Shown here: piece by piece, positions 28,351 through 36,569 of the stretch
Layout: each line of letters starts with the position of its first letter
How positions within the stretch are numbered: position 1 is the stretch's first letter
Source: Candidatus Eiseniibacteriota bacterium
GTDB taxonomy: Bacteria; Orphanbacterota; Orphanbacteria; Orphanbacterales; Orphanbacteraceae
Assembly: GCA_029262235.1 (NCBI GenBank)
Contig: JAJCZU010000003.1
Location: forward strand, 1 to 64,000
Direction of reading: 5' to 3'
Length of the DNA stretch: 64,000 bases
Position numbers and translations under genes: made by a program
The notes under the pieces: model-generated
What the model was told of the DNA's origin: nothing
The model's input: the letters and a program-made list of their open reading frames with translations, nothing else
Database searches by the model: none

Positions 28351-28947
28351 CTAGGCGCGCTCCTCGGGTTTCACGAAAAGGCACGGGTCGTGTCCGGGGC
28401 CGCGCGTGTCGCGCTCGCCGGCGGCCGCAACGACGACGCCCTTCTGCGCGACTCCGTTCGACGCCAGGTATTCGGTCGGCACCTGAATGTAGAGAAGTCC
28501 GTTTTCCACTTTGAGCGGGTACTGCGGCAGTGACTGGTGCGCTTCGGCCGGGGGGCCGTGCGTCGCCACGCCGTCGGGATCGAACACACCATTGTGACAC
28601 GGGCAGAAGAACCGGTTGTTCTGGGGCTCCCACGAAACTTTGCAGCCGAGATGCGGGCACGTCGAAGAGAGCGCGAGAAAGTCTTCGGACGTGCCGGTTC
28701 GTCCGCGCCGCGTGATCGTCACGGGTGCGCCCGCCGGCGTCTTGTAGTCGATCGAATCGTTTGTGGAGATTTCGCGCGTCGGCTTCACGAGCAGCCAGCT
28801 CTGGCGGCTTCCGCGAGCGGGGTAGAGGAATCGGCCCGCGAATGCGGCGAACGTGCCGTAGCTTGCGGCGAGCGCGCCGAACATCATGAATCCGAACGAG
28901 CGGGAGAGAAAGGACCGGCGATCCGGCCCCGTGCTTTCCTGATTCAA
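28351..28947 (-). CDS. Rieske [2Fe-2S] protein
   Basis: 198 residues. TTG start with GGAGG six bases upstream. N-terminal DRRSFLSRSFGF Tat-like sequence and one membrane helix (MMFGALAASYGTFAAFAG) anchor the head domain in the periplasm. Cluster ligands are CPHLGC and CPCHNG with the usual disulfide cysteines. It partners the cytochrome b encoded with zero spacing downstream, and begins 13 nt after the Rrf2 gene, so all are probably one transcript. Electrons from quinol leave through this protein. Confidence 0.93.
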   Translation of the reverse strand: MNQESTGPDRRSFLSRSFGFMMFGALAASYGTFAAFAGRFLYPARGSRQSWLLVKPTREISTNDSIDYKTPAGAPVTITRRGRTGTSEDFLALSSTCPHLGCKVSWEPQNNRFFCPCHNGVFDPDGVATHGPPAEAHQSLPQYPLKVENGLLYIQVPTEYLASNGVAQKGVVVAAAGERDTRGPGHDPCLFVKPEERA

Positions 28948-28960
28948 AACCGCCTCCGCT

Positions 28961-29374
28961 TCAGTCGCGGAATCCCTTTACGACATCCGCGAGTGTTTGC
29001 TTGTCGATATTGTCTTCGAAGTCTTTGCGAATCCGTCCCCAGTGCTCATGCAGCGCGCACGAGTTGACGCCCGAGCACTCGGGAAGGCCGAGCACACAGA
29101 TCGTCGTGAAGTCGATCGGGCCGTCGATACATTCCACGACCTGGCGGATACGAACCTTCTTCGGATCGACTGCCAGCTGATAACCACCCCCGCGCCCTTT
29201 GCGCGTCAGAACGAGCCCGCAGGCGCGAAGGGAGTGGAGGATTTTCGGGAGAAATGACGGCGGGATCTCTTCCGCCTCCGCGATATTGCGCCCGAGCACC
29301 GGCCCTTCCCCGTAGCGTTTTGCCAGATGAAGCGCGGCCCGCAGAGCGTATTGCGCGGTCGGAGAGTAGATCAT
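28961..29374 (-). CDS. Rrf2-family iron-sulfur transcription regulator (NsrR/IscR-like)
   Basis: The start at 29374 (MIYSPTAQYALRAALHLA) is the family N-terminus; the longer track start adds 64 unrelated residues. 137 residues: winged helix with EEIPPSFLPKILHSLRACGLV and RKGRGGGYQLA, then cysteines spaced C-x6-C-x5-C (ICVLGLPECSGVNSC), the cluster-binding pattern, and a C-terminal DKQTLADVV resembling NsrR. NsrR senses nitric oxide and IscR senses cluster status. Being first in the nitrogen-oxide operon, it most likely represses its own operon until NO or nitrite stress, possibly through the dyad in its promoter. Confidence 0.9.
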   Translation of the reverse strand: MIYSPTAQYALRAALHLAKRYGEGPVLGRNIAEAEEIPPSFLPKILHSLRACGLVLTRKGRGGGYQLAVDPKKVRIRQVVECIDGPIDFTTICVLGLPECSGVNSCALHEHWGRIRKDFEDNIDKQTLADVVKGFRD

Positions 29375-29414
29375 GGCCGACTCGCTTTCTCTCGCTGTGA
29401 TCAGACCCGCCCGG

Positions 29415-29443
29415 ATTATAGGACTCGCAAGTCCAGTGATCCA
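29415..29443 (-). promoter_or_regulatory. Promoter with operator-like dyad for the Rrf2-Rieske-nap operon
   Basis: Minus strand perfect TATAAT (29420-29415). Directly upstream is GGACTTGCGAGTCC (29434-29421), an inverted repeat GGACT-N4-AGTCC, lying in the spacer. The -35 position (TGGATC, 17-nt spacing) is weak, which fits an activator- or repressor-controlled promoter. About 40 nt upstream of the Rrf2 ATG. Confidence 0.5.
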
Positions 29444-29568
29444 TGGAAAAGCGCAGGGCGACCAATTGTAACTGTCTATGCGACCGGCGGGGCGCGGGTG
29501 GAAGAAGCTATGGGTTGGCGCAAGGGAGGCGGAGTACGATCGAAGGCGCACCGGAGAAGGAGACACTC

Positions 29569-30006
29569 ATGCCTGACGAAATCATCGTTCGTCCGTACAC
29601 ATCCCCCGATGAAGACGCCGTCGTCGCACTCTGGGAGCGCACGTTTCCTGACGACCCGCCCTGGAACGAACCGCGAGCGATGATCCGCAGGAAGCTGCGC
29701 GTGCAGCCCGAACTGTTCCTCGTGGCGAAGGCGGAGGGAGATCGTCTCGTAGGTACCGTACTCGCCGGCTTTGACGGCGTGCGTGGCTGGATCCATCATC
29801 TGGCCGTCGACGATCGCGAGCGACGCGCCGGGGTCGGTACGAAGCTCATGCGCGCGGCCGAGGAAGGATTGAGGTCGATCGGTTGCCCGAAGGTGAACCT
29901 GCAGGTGAGGGCGACGAACGCGGAAGTGATCGCGTTCTATCGCGCGCTCGGGTACGTGCTCGAAGATCGGGCGGCCCTGGGGCTCAGGCTGGGTATTGAG
30001 ATCTGA
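29569..30006 (+). CDS. GNAT-family N-acetyltransferase, YpeA-like
   Basis: ATG 29569 after GAGAAGGAGA gives 145 residues. The order of motifs follows E. coli YpeA: ALWERTF...PWNEP near residue 20-35, LFLVAKAEGDRLVGTVLAGFDGVRGWIHHLAV, acetyl-CoA loop RRAGVGTKLM, and a C-terminal AFYRALGYV. Transfers acetyl from acetyl-CoA to an amine; the substrate of YpeA-type proteins is not established. Divergent from the Rrf2 operon and followed 52 nt later by an exported protein gene. Confidence 0.87.
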   Translation: MPDEIIVRPYTSPDEDAVVALWERTFPDDPPWNEPRAMIRRKLRVQPELFLVAKAEGDRLVGTVLAGFDGVRGWIHHLAVDDRERRAGVGTKLMRAAEEGLRSIGCPKVNLQVRATNAEVIAFYRALGYVLEDRAALGLRLGIEI

Positions 30007-30058
30007 CTGCGTGCTCGATGAGCTCTGTATGTTTGACATGTGATAGGATGAAGTGGTT

Positions 30059-31576
30059 ATGAATCAGTCACGCTGTCTCCTCGGCTTGCTTCTGCTGCTC
30101 GCGACCCCACTCTCGGTTCCGGCGACGGAGTACGGCTGGCGCGCCGTAACGCTGGACGATGACTTTCCCGGCTCGCTGCTCGACGCGAAGGTAGACTCGC
30201 TCGGCCGCCTGAATCTGCTGGTTGATCGCGACAACCTTCTACAGCACGGCTTCTTCCAGCAGGGAGAGCTGTTTCGCCCCGATATACTGTGGGCCGGAGA
30301 TTTCAACCGTCCCCGGATGGAGATCCTCCCGGACGGCAGCCCCGTGATCGCATTCAGCAATCCCGACTCGCTCCTGCTATGGGCCGAATGGGTGCCGGAC
30401 GAAGAGGGGGTGCCCGGCCCGGGCGGGAGCCCGATCCCGAGCCACGAGGGTCACTGGGAAACTTCCGTGATCGACTCCGGGGGCGGCGGCAGCTTTGATG
30501 TCTGGGCAATGGACATGACCGTCGATCTCGCGGGCACTCCGCATGTCGTGATCGATGCGAGCGTGGATGATGGGAGGTTTGTTTACTGGCGCCGTCCGGG
30601 CAAGGACTGGCTCAGGGCTGACCTTTTCGACGGCGATACGACCAAGTACTGGAGTTCCGGTGCCAACATGGTTACCGACGCGGGCGGCCAGGTTCACCTC
30701 TTCGCGAGTGTCGTCGGGGTCAGTGAGTATGACTACAAACGCGTTACTGTCGATGCATTGCTGCCGCAGGAAACTCTTGCCGACACGTTGATCAATGAAT
30801 CATGCTTCGACGAGCACGGAGTCTGCAACTACACCGGGCTGGCCCGCGTTCGACTCGCGGAGAGCGGAGAACTGACGGCGATGACAAGGAACGCTTCCGG
30901 CGTAGGATTTCGCCGCGAAGTTGCAGGCGTCTGGGAGGTCCAGGGTTTCGACACGACTGCTGTCCCGTCGTCTCCCCTGATCTACTCCGCGGCAGGCGGC
31001 CCGCCTCACGCGCTCGTGCCATGGTCGAAACGAGACTCGGCACTCCCTGTCTTCTGCAAGTTCCCCTATGGAACTTGTCTGCCGGAGCCGTCTCCGGGCT
31101 GTGAACTCTGGTGCGAATTTGAAGATTATGTCGGTTATTACTATTCTGAAGGCGGTACCTGGAAGTGGGATCGCCTGTCGGCCGATGTCCGGGGTGTTCT
31201 CGTTTATGACGAAGCGGGCTTCCCGATGATTGTGGGGGCTCTCGACGGGAAACTCATTGCCTATCGCCGGGACTCGCCCACGTCGATCGCCGGCGGCCAA
31301 GAGGGTGCAGTCGGATCGAGCCTTCGCGTCGTGCCCAATCCGGGGCGCAGCGAGTTTCGATTCCGGATTACGGGGAACCGCGCGATCCGAACTGCCGAAG
31401 TCTATGATGTGCGCGGCAGAAGAGTTGTTGCGTTCGAATGGAATGGCGGTCGATCTGAATTCCAGTGGGACGGTCGCGATGCCGACAGGCGCCGGGCAGC
31501 GCAGGGGATCTACTTCGTCCGCATCGATCTGACTGACGGCGAGAGTCTCGTACGCAAAGTAACGCTGCTTCGCTGA
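30059..31576 (+). CDS. Exported paralogous protein with Cys-rich loop and FlgD-like sorting domain (copy 3)
   Basis: ATG 30059 (a GTG at 30053 is also in frame) gives 505 residues with a signal peptide MNQSRCLLGLLLLLATPL ending ...VPA. It shares with the 18-21 kb pair the sequence order: short W..V.L opening, propeller-like LPDGSPVIAFS and SLGRLNLLV units, a Cys cluster (FCKFPYGTCLPEP..GCELWC) in the same place, and the C-terminal FlgD-like Ig domain (AEVYDVRGRRVVAF, GIYFVRI, KVTLLR). More diverged than the tandem pair. No catalytic motif recognised; secreted or surface-bound. Confidence 0.8.
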   Translation: MNQSRCLLGLLLLLATPLSVPATEYGWRAVTLDDDFPGSLLDAKVDSLGRLNLLVDRDNLLQHGFFQQGELFRPDILWAGDFNRPRMEILPDGSPVIAFSNPDSLLLWAEWVPDEEGVPGPGGSPIPSHEGHWETSVIDSGGGGSFDVWAMDMTVDLAGTPHVVIDASVDDGRFVYWRRPGKDWLRADLFDGDTTKYWSSGANMVTDAGGQVHLFASVVGVSEYDYKRVTVDALLPQETLADTLINESCFDEHGVCNYTGLARVRLAESGELTAMTRNASGVGFRREVAGVWEVQGFDTTAVPSSPLIYSAAGGPPHALVPWSKRDSALPVFCKFPYGTCLPEPSPGCELWCEFEDYVGYYYSEGGTWKWDRLSADVRGVLVYDEAGFPMIVGALDGKLIAYRRDSPTSIAGGQEGAVGSSLRVVPNPGRSEFRFRITGNRAIRTAEVYDVRGRRVVAFEWNGGRSEFQWDGRDADRRRAAQGIYFVRIDLTDGESLVRKVTLLR

Positions 31577-31613
31577 TTGACCGGCACCGGGCACACAACC
31601 TGGTCGATGCGCG

Positions 31614-33170
31614 CTACCGAACCAGTGTCACGCGCCCCGTCGCAGTCACGCCGTCACCAGTTTTTGCACGCACGAAATAGACGCCTGCCGCGACGCGATC
31701 CCCGCGCGCGTTCGTGCCGTCCCACGTCAGATCGAGACCTGGTGCGCCTGCATGCCCGCGATGCAGAGCTCGTACGAGACGTCCGTTCGCCGAATAGATC
31801 GCCACATCAACCACGTCTTCGGACAGCAGTGCCAGCGAGAACCTGGTCGTCCCCGTGAACGGGTTCGGCTCGGCCCGCGTGATCGTGAGCGCGCGATCCG
31901 CAAGATCCGCCGGCCGCACATCCGTCGCCGTCGCGTCGGGCACGAGCTTCCAGAGCTCGCCGGTCGTGATGCGGTTCTCGCTGAAGTAGAGCTCGCCGGC
32001 GTTGTCCTCGTTGATCGCCACGATCAGCGTCAGTGACCCGCCCGCGTCCGGCGCCATGTTCGCGGTCTCGTCTACGAAGTTCACGAGCGTGTCGCCGAGA
32101 ACGTTCGCCGACCAGATCGGATAGTTCGGGAAGCACGTGTCGGTGAAGATGTATTTCCCGTAGAGCGAAGGGATCGCGTTTCCGCGGTAAACGGTGCCCC
32201 CTACGACCGAAGCGCACGCGGGCCCGTGATCGTAGTCGTAAATCGGCTTTGTGAACTTCGGGTCGAAGCACAGGGGATCGAGCGTGTCACGGCAAGCGGT
32301 TCCTTCCATCACGGACCAGCCGTAATTCTCGCCGCCCGTGCTCGCGGCCGGCTGGAAGTTGATCTCCTCTTTCTTCACCTGCCCGACATCGGCGACATAA
32401 AGATCGCCGGTCACGCGATCGAAGTTGAAGCGCGCGGGATTCCGGAGGCCGAACGCCCAGATCTCGTCGAGAGTGCCGGTCGAGTCGACGTACGGGTTGT
32501 CGGGCGGGATCGCGTAGTTGCGCCCCGGGTCGCCGGGGAAATCGTCGCCGTTCACGTCGAGCCGCAGCATTTTACCGAGCAGCGTGTCGGGCACCTGCGA
32601 AACACCCGATGGCGCGCCGCCGCCGTCGCCGAGCCCGAGGTAGAGGTAACCGTCGGGCCCGAACAAAATCTGCGCGCCGTTGTGATTCGACTGCGGCTGA
32701 TGAACTTTGATGATCTGGTGCGCGCTCGCACTGTCGGCGCTGTCCGGGTTCGCGCTCACCGTGTAGCGCTCGACGATCGAAAAGCGCGTCGGCTTCGTGA
32801 CGCCGACCGTGTAGTAAACGTAGAAGTAGCCGTTCGTCTCGTAGTCCGGATGGAACTGCATCGAAAGCAGCCCCTTCTCGCCCTGCTCCGCCGACTCGAC
32901 GATGCCCGTGATATCGAGGAACGGCTCCGCCTTCACCGTGTCCGCTTCGAAGATCGAAATCGTGCCCGCCTGCCCCACGATGAACAGCCGCTCGCTCTCG
33001 CCCGGCGGCTGCGCGACGTAAAGCGGGCGCGCCAGGTTCTGCGCGAGGCGCTGCATGGTGTACTGCGCGGGCGCAGGCGCGGGGGAGAGGGTGAGTACGA
33101 GAGTCGCGGCTGCCAGTATCAGCGTGAGCAAGCTTCGATGGGTTCGAGAATGGCGGGGACGGGCGTACAC
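31614..33170 (-). CDS. Secreted glucose/sorbosone dehydrogenase-like beta-propeller with sorting domain
   Basis: 518 residues. Signal peptide (LLTLILAAATLVLTLSP...AQ) then the PQQ-dependent sugar dehydrogenase fold: LARPLYVAQPPG, EQGEKGLLSMQFHPDY, SNHNGAQILFGPDGYLYLGLGDGG, IWAFGLRNPARFNFD, and GENYGW. These enzymes oxidise aldoses or sorbosone using PQQ and pass electrons outward, but many family members lack proven activity. A FlgD-like Ig domain (VDVAIYSANGRLVRAL, GVYFVRA, RVTLVR) ends the protein. A second member of the same architecture is at 56334. Tandem 14-bp repeats lie just upstream of its start. Confidence 0.87.
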   Translation of the reverse strand: MYARPRHSRTHRSLLTLILAAATLVLTLSPAPAPAQYTMQRLAQNLARPLYVAQPPGESERLFIVGQAGTISIFEADTVKAEPFLDITGIVESAEQGEKGLLSMQFHPDYETNGYFYVYYTVGVTKPTRFSIVERYTVSANPDSADSASAHQIIKVHQPQSNHNGAQILFGPDGYLYLGLGDGGGAPSGVSQVPDTLLGKMLRLDVNGDDFPGDPGRNYAIPPDNPYVDSTGTLDEIWAFGLRNPARFNFDRVTGDLYVADVGQVKKEEINFQPAASTGGENYGWSVMEGTACRDTLDPLCFDPKFTKPIYDYDHGPACASVVGGTVYRGNAIPSLYGKYIFTDTCFPNYPIWSANVLGDTLVNFVDETANMAPDAGGSLTLIVAINEDNAGELYFSENRITTGELWKLVPDATATDVRPADLADRALTITRAEPNPFTGTTRFSLALLSEDVVDVAIYSANGRLVRALHRGHAGAPGLDLTWDGTNARGDRVAAGVYFVRAKTGDGVTATGRVTLVR

Positions 33171-33225
33171 GGTGCCTCCGTTCGGATGGGTCGTCGATGT
33201 CGTACGGGGGAGGGTGCCGTCATTA

Positions 33226-33281
33226 TAGCAGATGCCGAATAGCAGATGCCGAATAGCGGATGCCGAACAGCGGATGCCGAC
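33226..33281. repeat. Four 14-bp tandem repeats, intergenic
   Basis: TAGCAGATGCCGAA (33226-33239), an exact second copy (33240-33253), TAGCGGATGCCGAA (33254-33267) and CAGCGGATGCCGA (33268-33280). The core AGCGGATGCCG reappears in the 21-bp repeats near 57.9 kb. Non-coding; located upstream of the sugar-dehydrogenase-like gene. Confidence 0.85.
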
Positions 33282-33302
33282 GATGCTGGCGACCGGAGGG
33301 CG

Positions 33303-33341
33303 GTTGCCTGATATGGCAACGCCGCCCCGGTGAGGGGCGGC
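33303..33341 (-). terminator. Two adjacent hairpins downstream of the small secreted protein gene
   Basis: GTTGCC-TGATAT-GGCAAC (33303-33320) and GCCGCCCC-GGTGA-GGGGCGGC (33321-33341). Both stems are perfect and lie about 35 nt past the stop of the 33376-33861 gene. No T run, so rho-independent action is uncertain. Confidence 0.55.
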
Positions 33342-33375
33342 GCGCTGCGATGTCTTCGAGGCGAGAGTCGCGGTG

Positions 33376-33861
33376 CTAACGGAACAGCGTTTTCACGCTA
33401 CCCCAGCTGGTGCCTTCCGTGCCGGTCGGGGCCTGGAACGTGAGCGTGATCGAACCGCGGTTATCGCCGCATGGTGTGTCGTGAATGTGAAACGTCACGT
33501 TGCTTGCCACGCTCAAAGTCAGCGGCCATACGGTGCCGTTCGCCGCGGCCTGAGCGGCGGCCGACGTCAGGTACGCCCCGCCGGGCCCGAGCGCGACATC
33601 CTCTGCCGTCGCGGCAATAAAGGCCCGCACGGTTGCGCGCCAGGGTGTCGCGTTCTGATTGTCCGAAGACCAGGGAGAGTAGGCCCCCGACGTCCATTCC
33701 ACCATGTACGTGCCCGCTCCGAGCGCGAGCGTGGGACCTGGGTGGCTTCCGCCCGCGGCCGCGCAGTGGGAGGCCGGATTCACGACGACGACCTGCGCGT
33801 CCGAGACACCGGGAACGAGAAGGCAGAGTACGAAGAGTACAAGGGGTAGCAGTTTTCTCAT
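33376..33861 (-). CDS. Small secreted hypothetical protein
   Basis: 161 residues, ATG preceded by AGGAG. Signal peptide (LLPLVLFVLCLLVPG ending SDA). The mature part has a 'LALGAGTYMVEWTSGAYSPW' strand pair, an 'ALGPGGAYLTSAAAQAAA' helix-like stretch, and a C-terminal region NVTFHIHDTPCGDNRGSITLTF that recalls the carbohydrate- or calcium-binding beta-sandwich ends of lectin-like domains. Two Cys could form a disulfide. It lacks the FlgD-like module but ends in TLFR. No confident family; secreted binding protein is a guess. Confidence 0.7.
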   Translation of the reverse strand: MRKLLPLVLFVLCLLVPGVSDAQVVVVNPASHCAAAGGSHPGPTLALGAGTYMVEWTSGAYSPWSSDNQNATPWRATVRAFIAATAEDVALGPGGAYLTSAAAQAAANGTVWPLTLSVASNVTFHIHDTPCGDNRGSITLTFQAPTGTEGTSWGSVKTLFR

Positions 33862-33902
33862 CGATCGACTCCTGATGTTGTTCTTAAGCAGTGATAGCGA
33901 TT

Positions 33903-33923
33903 CCCTGTCGACAGGGTATCATA
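33903..33923 (-). promoter_or_regulatory. TATGAT -10 next to a 14-bp perfect palindrome
   Basis: On the minus strand TATGAT (33923-33918) is followed by CCCTGTCGACAGGG (33916-33903), which would cover the transcription start of the small secreted protein gene. The palindrome could be an operator, or a terminator stem for argH, whose stop is 43 nt upstream on the same strand. The -35 is poor. Confidence 0.4.
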
Positions 33924-33958
33924 GAAAAATTCCTGGATGTAGAAACTGATTGGGGTTC

Positions 33959-35143
33959 TCAGTCGGAAAAGCGCGCGGCGATCCTGCGATACGCGTCGCG
34001 AAACGGCATGCCTTCCTTTACGAGCTGGTACGCCTCGGCCGTAGCGAGAACTTCCTCCGTTACGGCCGCTCGGCACGCCTCTTCGTTCACCGTCAGCCCG
34101 TCGAGCACGGCCGCCATCACGGAAAGACACGCACGCGTCCGTTCGAGGCCGTTCATGACAGGCTCTTTCGTGAACTGACCGTCTCTGTGATAACCGGACA
34201 TCAGGTTCGCCATCACGCTTTTCGCCTGCAGTTCCTCGCCGACCACCATATGATAGGAGGCGCGGATCAACTCGAGCACGTCGGCGTTCTTCTTCTGCGG
34301 CATGATGGAGCTGCCGGTACAGAGCGTCTGATCGATCATAAGAAACCGGAATTCGTCCATCGTGAACAGCAGCAGATCGGACGCAAGACGGTTCAGGTCG
34401 AACAGAACCTGCGAACACGCGTGAAGAATCGCGGCTTCGAACTTACCTCGGCTCAGCTGCGCATACATCGGGTTCTTCGTGACGCGCTTGAAGCCGAGCT
34501 CGCGCGCCGTCATGTCGCGATCGATGTCGAATACGGGAACACCGAAGCCGGCGGCCGTTCCGAGCGGGGACTGGTCCACGAGTTTCAGCGTCGATTCGAT
34601 CCCCGCGATGTTGTCGTCCGCGGCTTCCGCGAAACTCCCGAGCCACATCGCGATCGAACTCGGCATGGCCTTCCGCATGTGCGTGTAACCCGGCATCGGA
34701 ATCTCACCGCTCGTTTCGATCAGCGCACCGAGCGCGGCGCGATAGTCCAGGATGCCGGCGCGAATCTGCGCGAGCTGCTCCTTCTCGTAGAGCCGCATCG
34801 CAACGAGCACCTGGTCATTCCGCGAACGCGCCGTGTGGATCTTCTTGCCGACGTCGCCGTATTGATCCGTGAGCCAGCGCTCGATCGCCGTATGGCCATC
34901 TTCCTCTTCGGGCGTGATCACAAACTCGCCCTTACTGTGAAGGTCGATGATCTTTTCGAGCCCCGAAACGAGCGTGTCGCGCTCATCACCCGTAAGCAGT
35001 TCGATCTTGTGAAGCATGTTCGCGTGCGCGATCGAAGCGCGGCAGTCGAACGGGATCAGCTTCTCGTCGAGCACACGATCCCTGCCCGCCGTAAAACGGT
35101 GAATCTCCCCGAGCACGTCGTAACCCTTCTCCCAGAGCTTCAT
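33959..35143 (-). CDS. argH: Argininosuccinate lyase
   Basis: ATG 35143 overlaps the argG stop (ATGA), so the track extension is discarded. 394 residues, shorter than the usual 440-470. Signature loop [10 protein letters not shown] is intact, as are [19 protein letters not shown] and '[10 protein letters not shown]'. It opens [20 protein letters not shown] instead of the common LWGGRF, a form seen in Bacteroidota. Splits argininosuccinate into arginine and fumarate, the last step of arginine synthesis. Translationally coupled to argG. Confidence 0.94.
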   Translation of the reverse strand: MKLWEKGYDVLGEIHRFTAGRDRVLDEKLIPFDCRASIAHANMLHKIELLTGDERDTLVSGLEKIIDLHSKGEFVITPEEEDGHTAIERWLTDQYGDVGKKIHTARSRNDQVLVAMRLYEKEQLAQIRAGILDYRAALGALIETSGEIPMPGYTHMRKAMPSSIAMWLGSFAEAADDNIAGIESTLKLVDQSPLGTAAGFGVPVFDIDRDMTARELGFKRVTKNPMYAQLSRGKFEAAILHACSQVLFDLNRLASDLLLFTMDEFRFLMIDQTLCTGSSIMPQKKNADVLELIRASYHMVVGEELQAKSVMANLMSGYHRDGQFTKEPVMNGLERTRACLSVMAAVLDGLTVNEEACRAAVTEEVLATAEAYQLVKEGMPFRDAYRRIAARFSD

Positions 35144-36375
35144 CGCGACACCTCTTCCTTGTGCTTCACGATCGCGCGGTGCGCCTTCAGCCGAATGCCG
35201 TGAATCTTGATGAAGCCTTCGGAGTCCTGCGGATTGAAGCCCCCCTCGATATCCATGCTCGAAAGATCCTTGTCGTAGAGCGAGCTCGTCGACTCGCGCC
35301 CGGTCGGATACACATTCCCCTTGTAGATCTTGAGAAACACGGTGCCGTCGATCCACTCCTGGCTCTTGTCGATCGCCGACATCAGAAAGTCCATTTCAGG
35401 GCTGAACCAGAAGCCGTTGTAGATGAGTTCCGAGAACTTGGCCGAGAGCATGTTGCGCAGCTCCATCACTTCGCGGTCCATCGCGATCCCCTCGATATCC
35501 TTGTGCGCGCTATGCAGGATCGTGCCTCCCGGCGTTTCGTAAATGCCGCGCGACTTGATGCCGACAAAACGGTTCTCGACCATGTCGAGGCGGCCGACGC
35601 CGTTTTCGCTCCCCACTTTGTCGAGGTACTGAAACAGCGCGAGCGGCGTTTCATGAATCGTGCCGTCGTCGCGGTTCTCGACGCGGATCGAAATGCCGTC
35701 CTTGAACGTGATTGCGAGCCGTGTCACGCGGTCCGGCGCGTTCTCGGGCGAAACCGTGCGCGTGTAGATGTCTTCCGTTGCCTCGTACGCCGGATCTTCG
35801 AGCACACCTGCCTCATGACTGATATGCAGCAGGTTGTCGTCTTCGCTGTACGGCTTCCCGCGCGTGCTCTTGATTTCGATCCCGTGCTCTTCGGCGTAAT
35901 TGATGAGATCCGTGCGCCCTTTGAAACGCTCGAGGAACGATTTCATCTTCCAGGGCGCGAGGACCTTGATCTCCGGGTTCAGCGCGTAGTACGAAAGCTC
36001 GAAGCGAACCTGGTCGTTCCCTTTGCCGGTCGCGCCGTGCGACACATACCCGGCTCCCTCGCGCGCGGCGATCTCGATCTGGGCTTTCGCGATGATCGGC
36101 CGCGCGATCGCGGTCCCGAGAAGATAGCGCCCCTCGTAGAGCGCGTTCGCTTTGAACGCGGGGAAGATGTAGTCGGTGACGAATTTTTCCTTGAGATCTT
36201 CGAGGTAAACCTTAGAGGCCCCGATCGCCAGGGCCTTCTTTCGCGCGGCTTCGAAATCGTCGTCCTGACCGACATCGGCGATGAACGCGACGACGTCATA
36301 GCCTTCTTCAATCAGCCACTTGAGAATGATGGAGGTGTCGAGGCCTCCGCTGTAGGCCAGGATGACCTTGCTCAT
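35140..36375 (-). CDS. argG: Argininosuccinate synthase
   Basis: 411 residues with the N-type ATP pyrophosphatase P-loop AYSGGLDTS at the N-terminus, [14 protein letters not shown], and the citrulline/aspartate-binding [13 protein letters not shown] region. Joins citrulline and aspartate using ATP in the cytoplasm. Forms a two-gene unit with argH. A TATACT -10 lies about 60 nt upstream; no arginine-repressor box was recognised. Confidence 0.95.
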   Translation of the reverse strand: MSKVILAYSGGLDTSIILKWLIEEGYDVVAFIADVGQDDDFEAARKKALAIGASKVYLEDLKEKFVTDYIFPAFKANALYEGRYLLGTAIARPIIAKAQIEIAAREGAGYVSHGATGKGNDQVRFELSYYALNPEIKVLAPWKMKSFLERFKGRTDLINYAEEHGIEIKSTRGKPYSEDDNLLHISHEAGVLEDPAYEATEDIYTRTVSPENAPDRVTRLAITFKDGISIRVENRDDGTIHETPLALFQYLDKVGSENGVGRLDMVENRFVGIKSRGIYETPGGTILHSAHKDIEGIAMDREVMELRNMLSAKFSELIYNGFWFSPEMDFLMSAIDKSQEWIDGTVFLKIYKGNVYPTGRESTSSLYDKDLSSMDIEGGFNPQDSEGFIKIHGIRLKAHRAIVKHKEEVSR

Positions 36376-36435
36376 GATCTGTCTCCCCGCGCGGTTTCGC
36401 GCGCCGCCGCTGTGTGTGATCTGAAAAGGGAAGGA

Positions 36436-36441
36436 AGTATA
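36436..36441 (-). promoter_or_regulatory. Possible -10 box (TATACT) for argGH
   Basis: Minus-strand TATACT about 60 nt before the argG ATG in the 194-nt gap between argG and the upstream hypothetical gene. No good -35 partner. Confidence 0.3.
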
Positions 36442-36569
36442 CCACCGGGAAAGCGGGGGGAGTAACAGATGCGGGGCCGGCGTTGCCTACGGGGTGAACG
36501 CGACAACTTCGATGTTCGGGGGGCTCAGTAGCTGTAGTTCAAAAATTGGGTGCTTTCGTCGAGCCCCGA

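Noticed and set aside
30033-30062. TTGACA before the 30059 gene as a promoter
   Set aside because: No acceptable -10 hexamer at 16-18 nt; the matching position overlaps the start codon.
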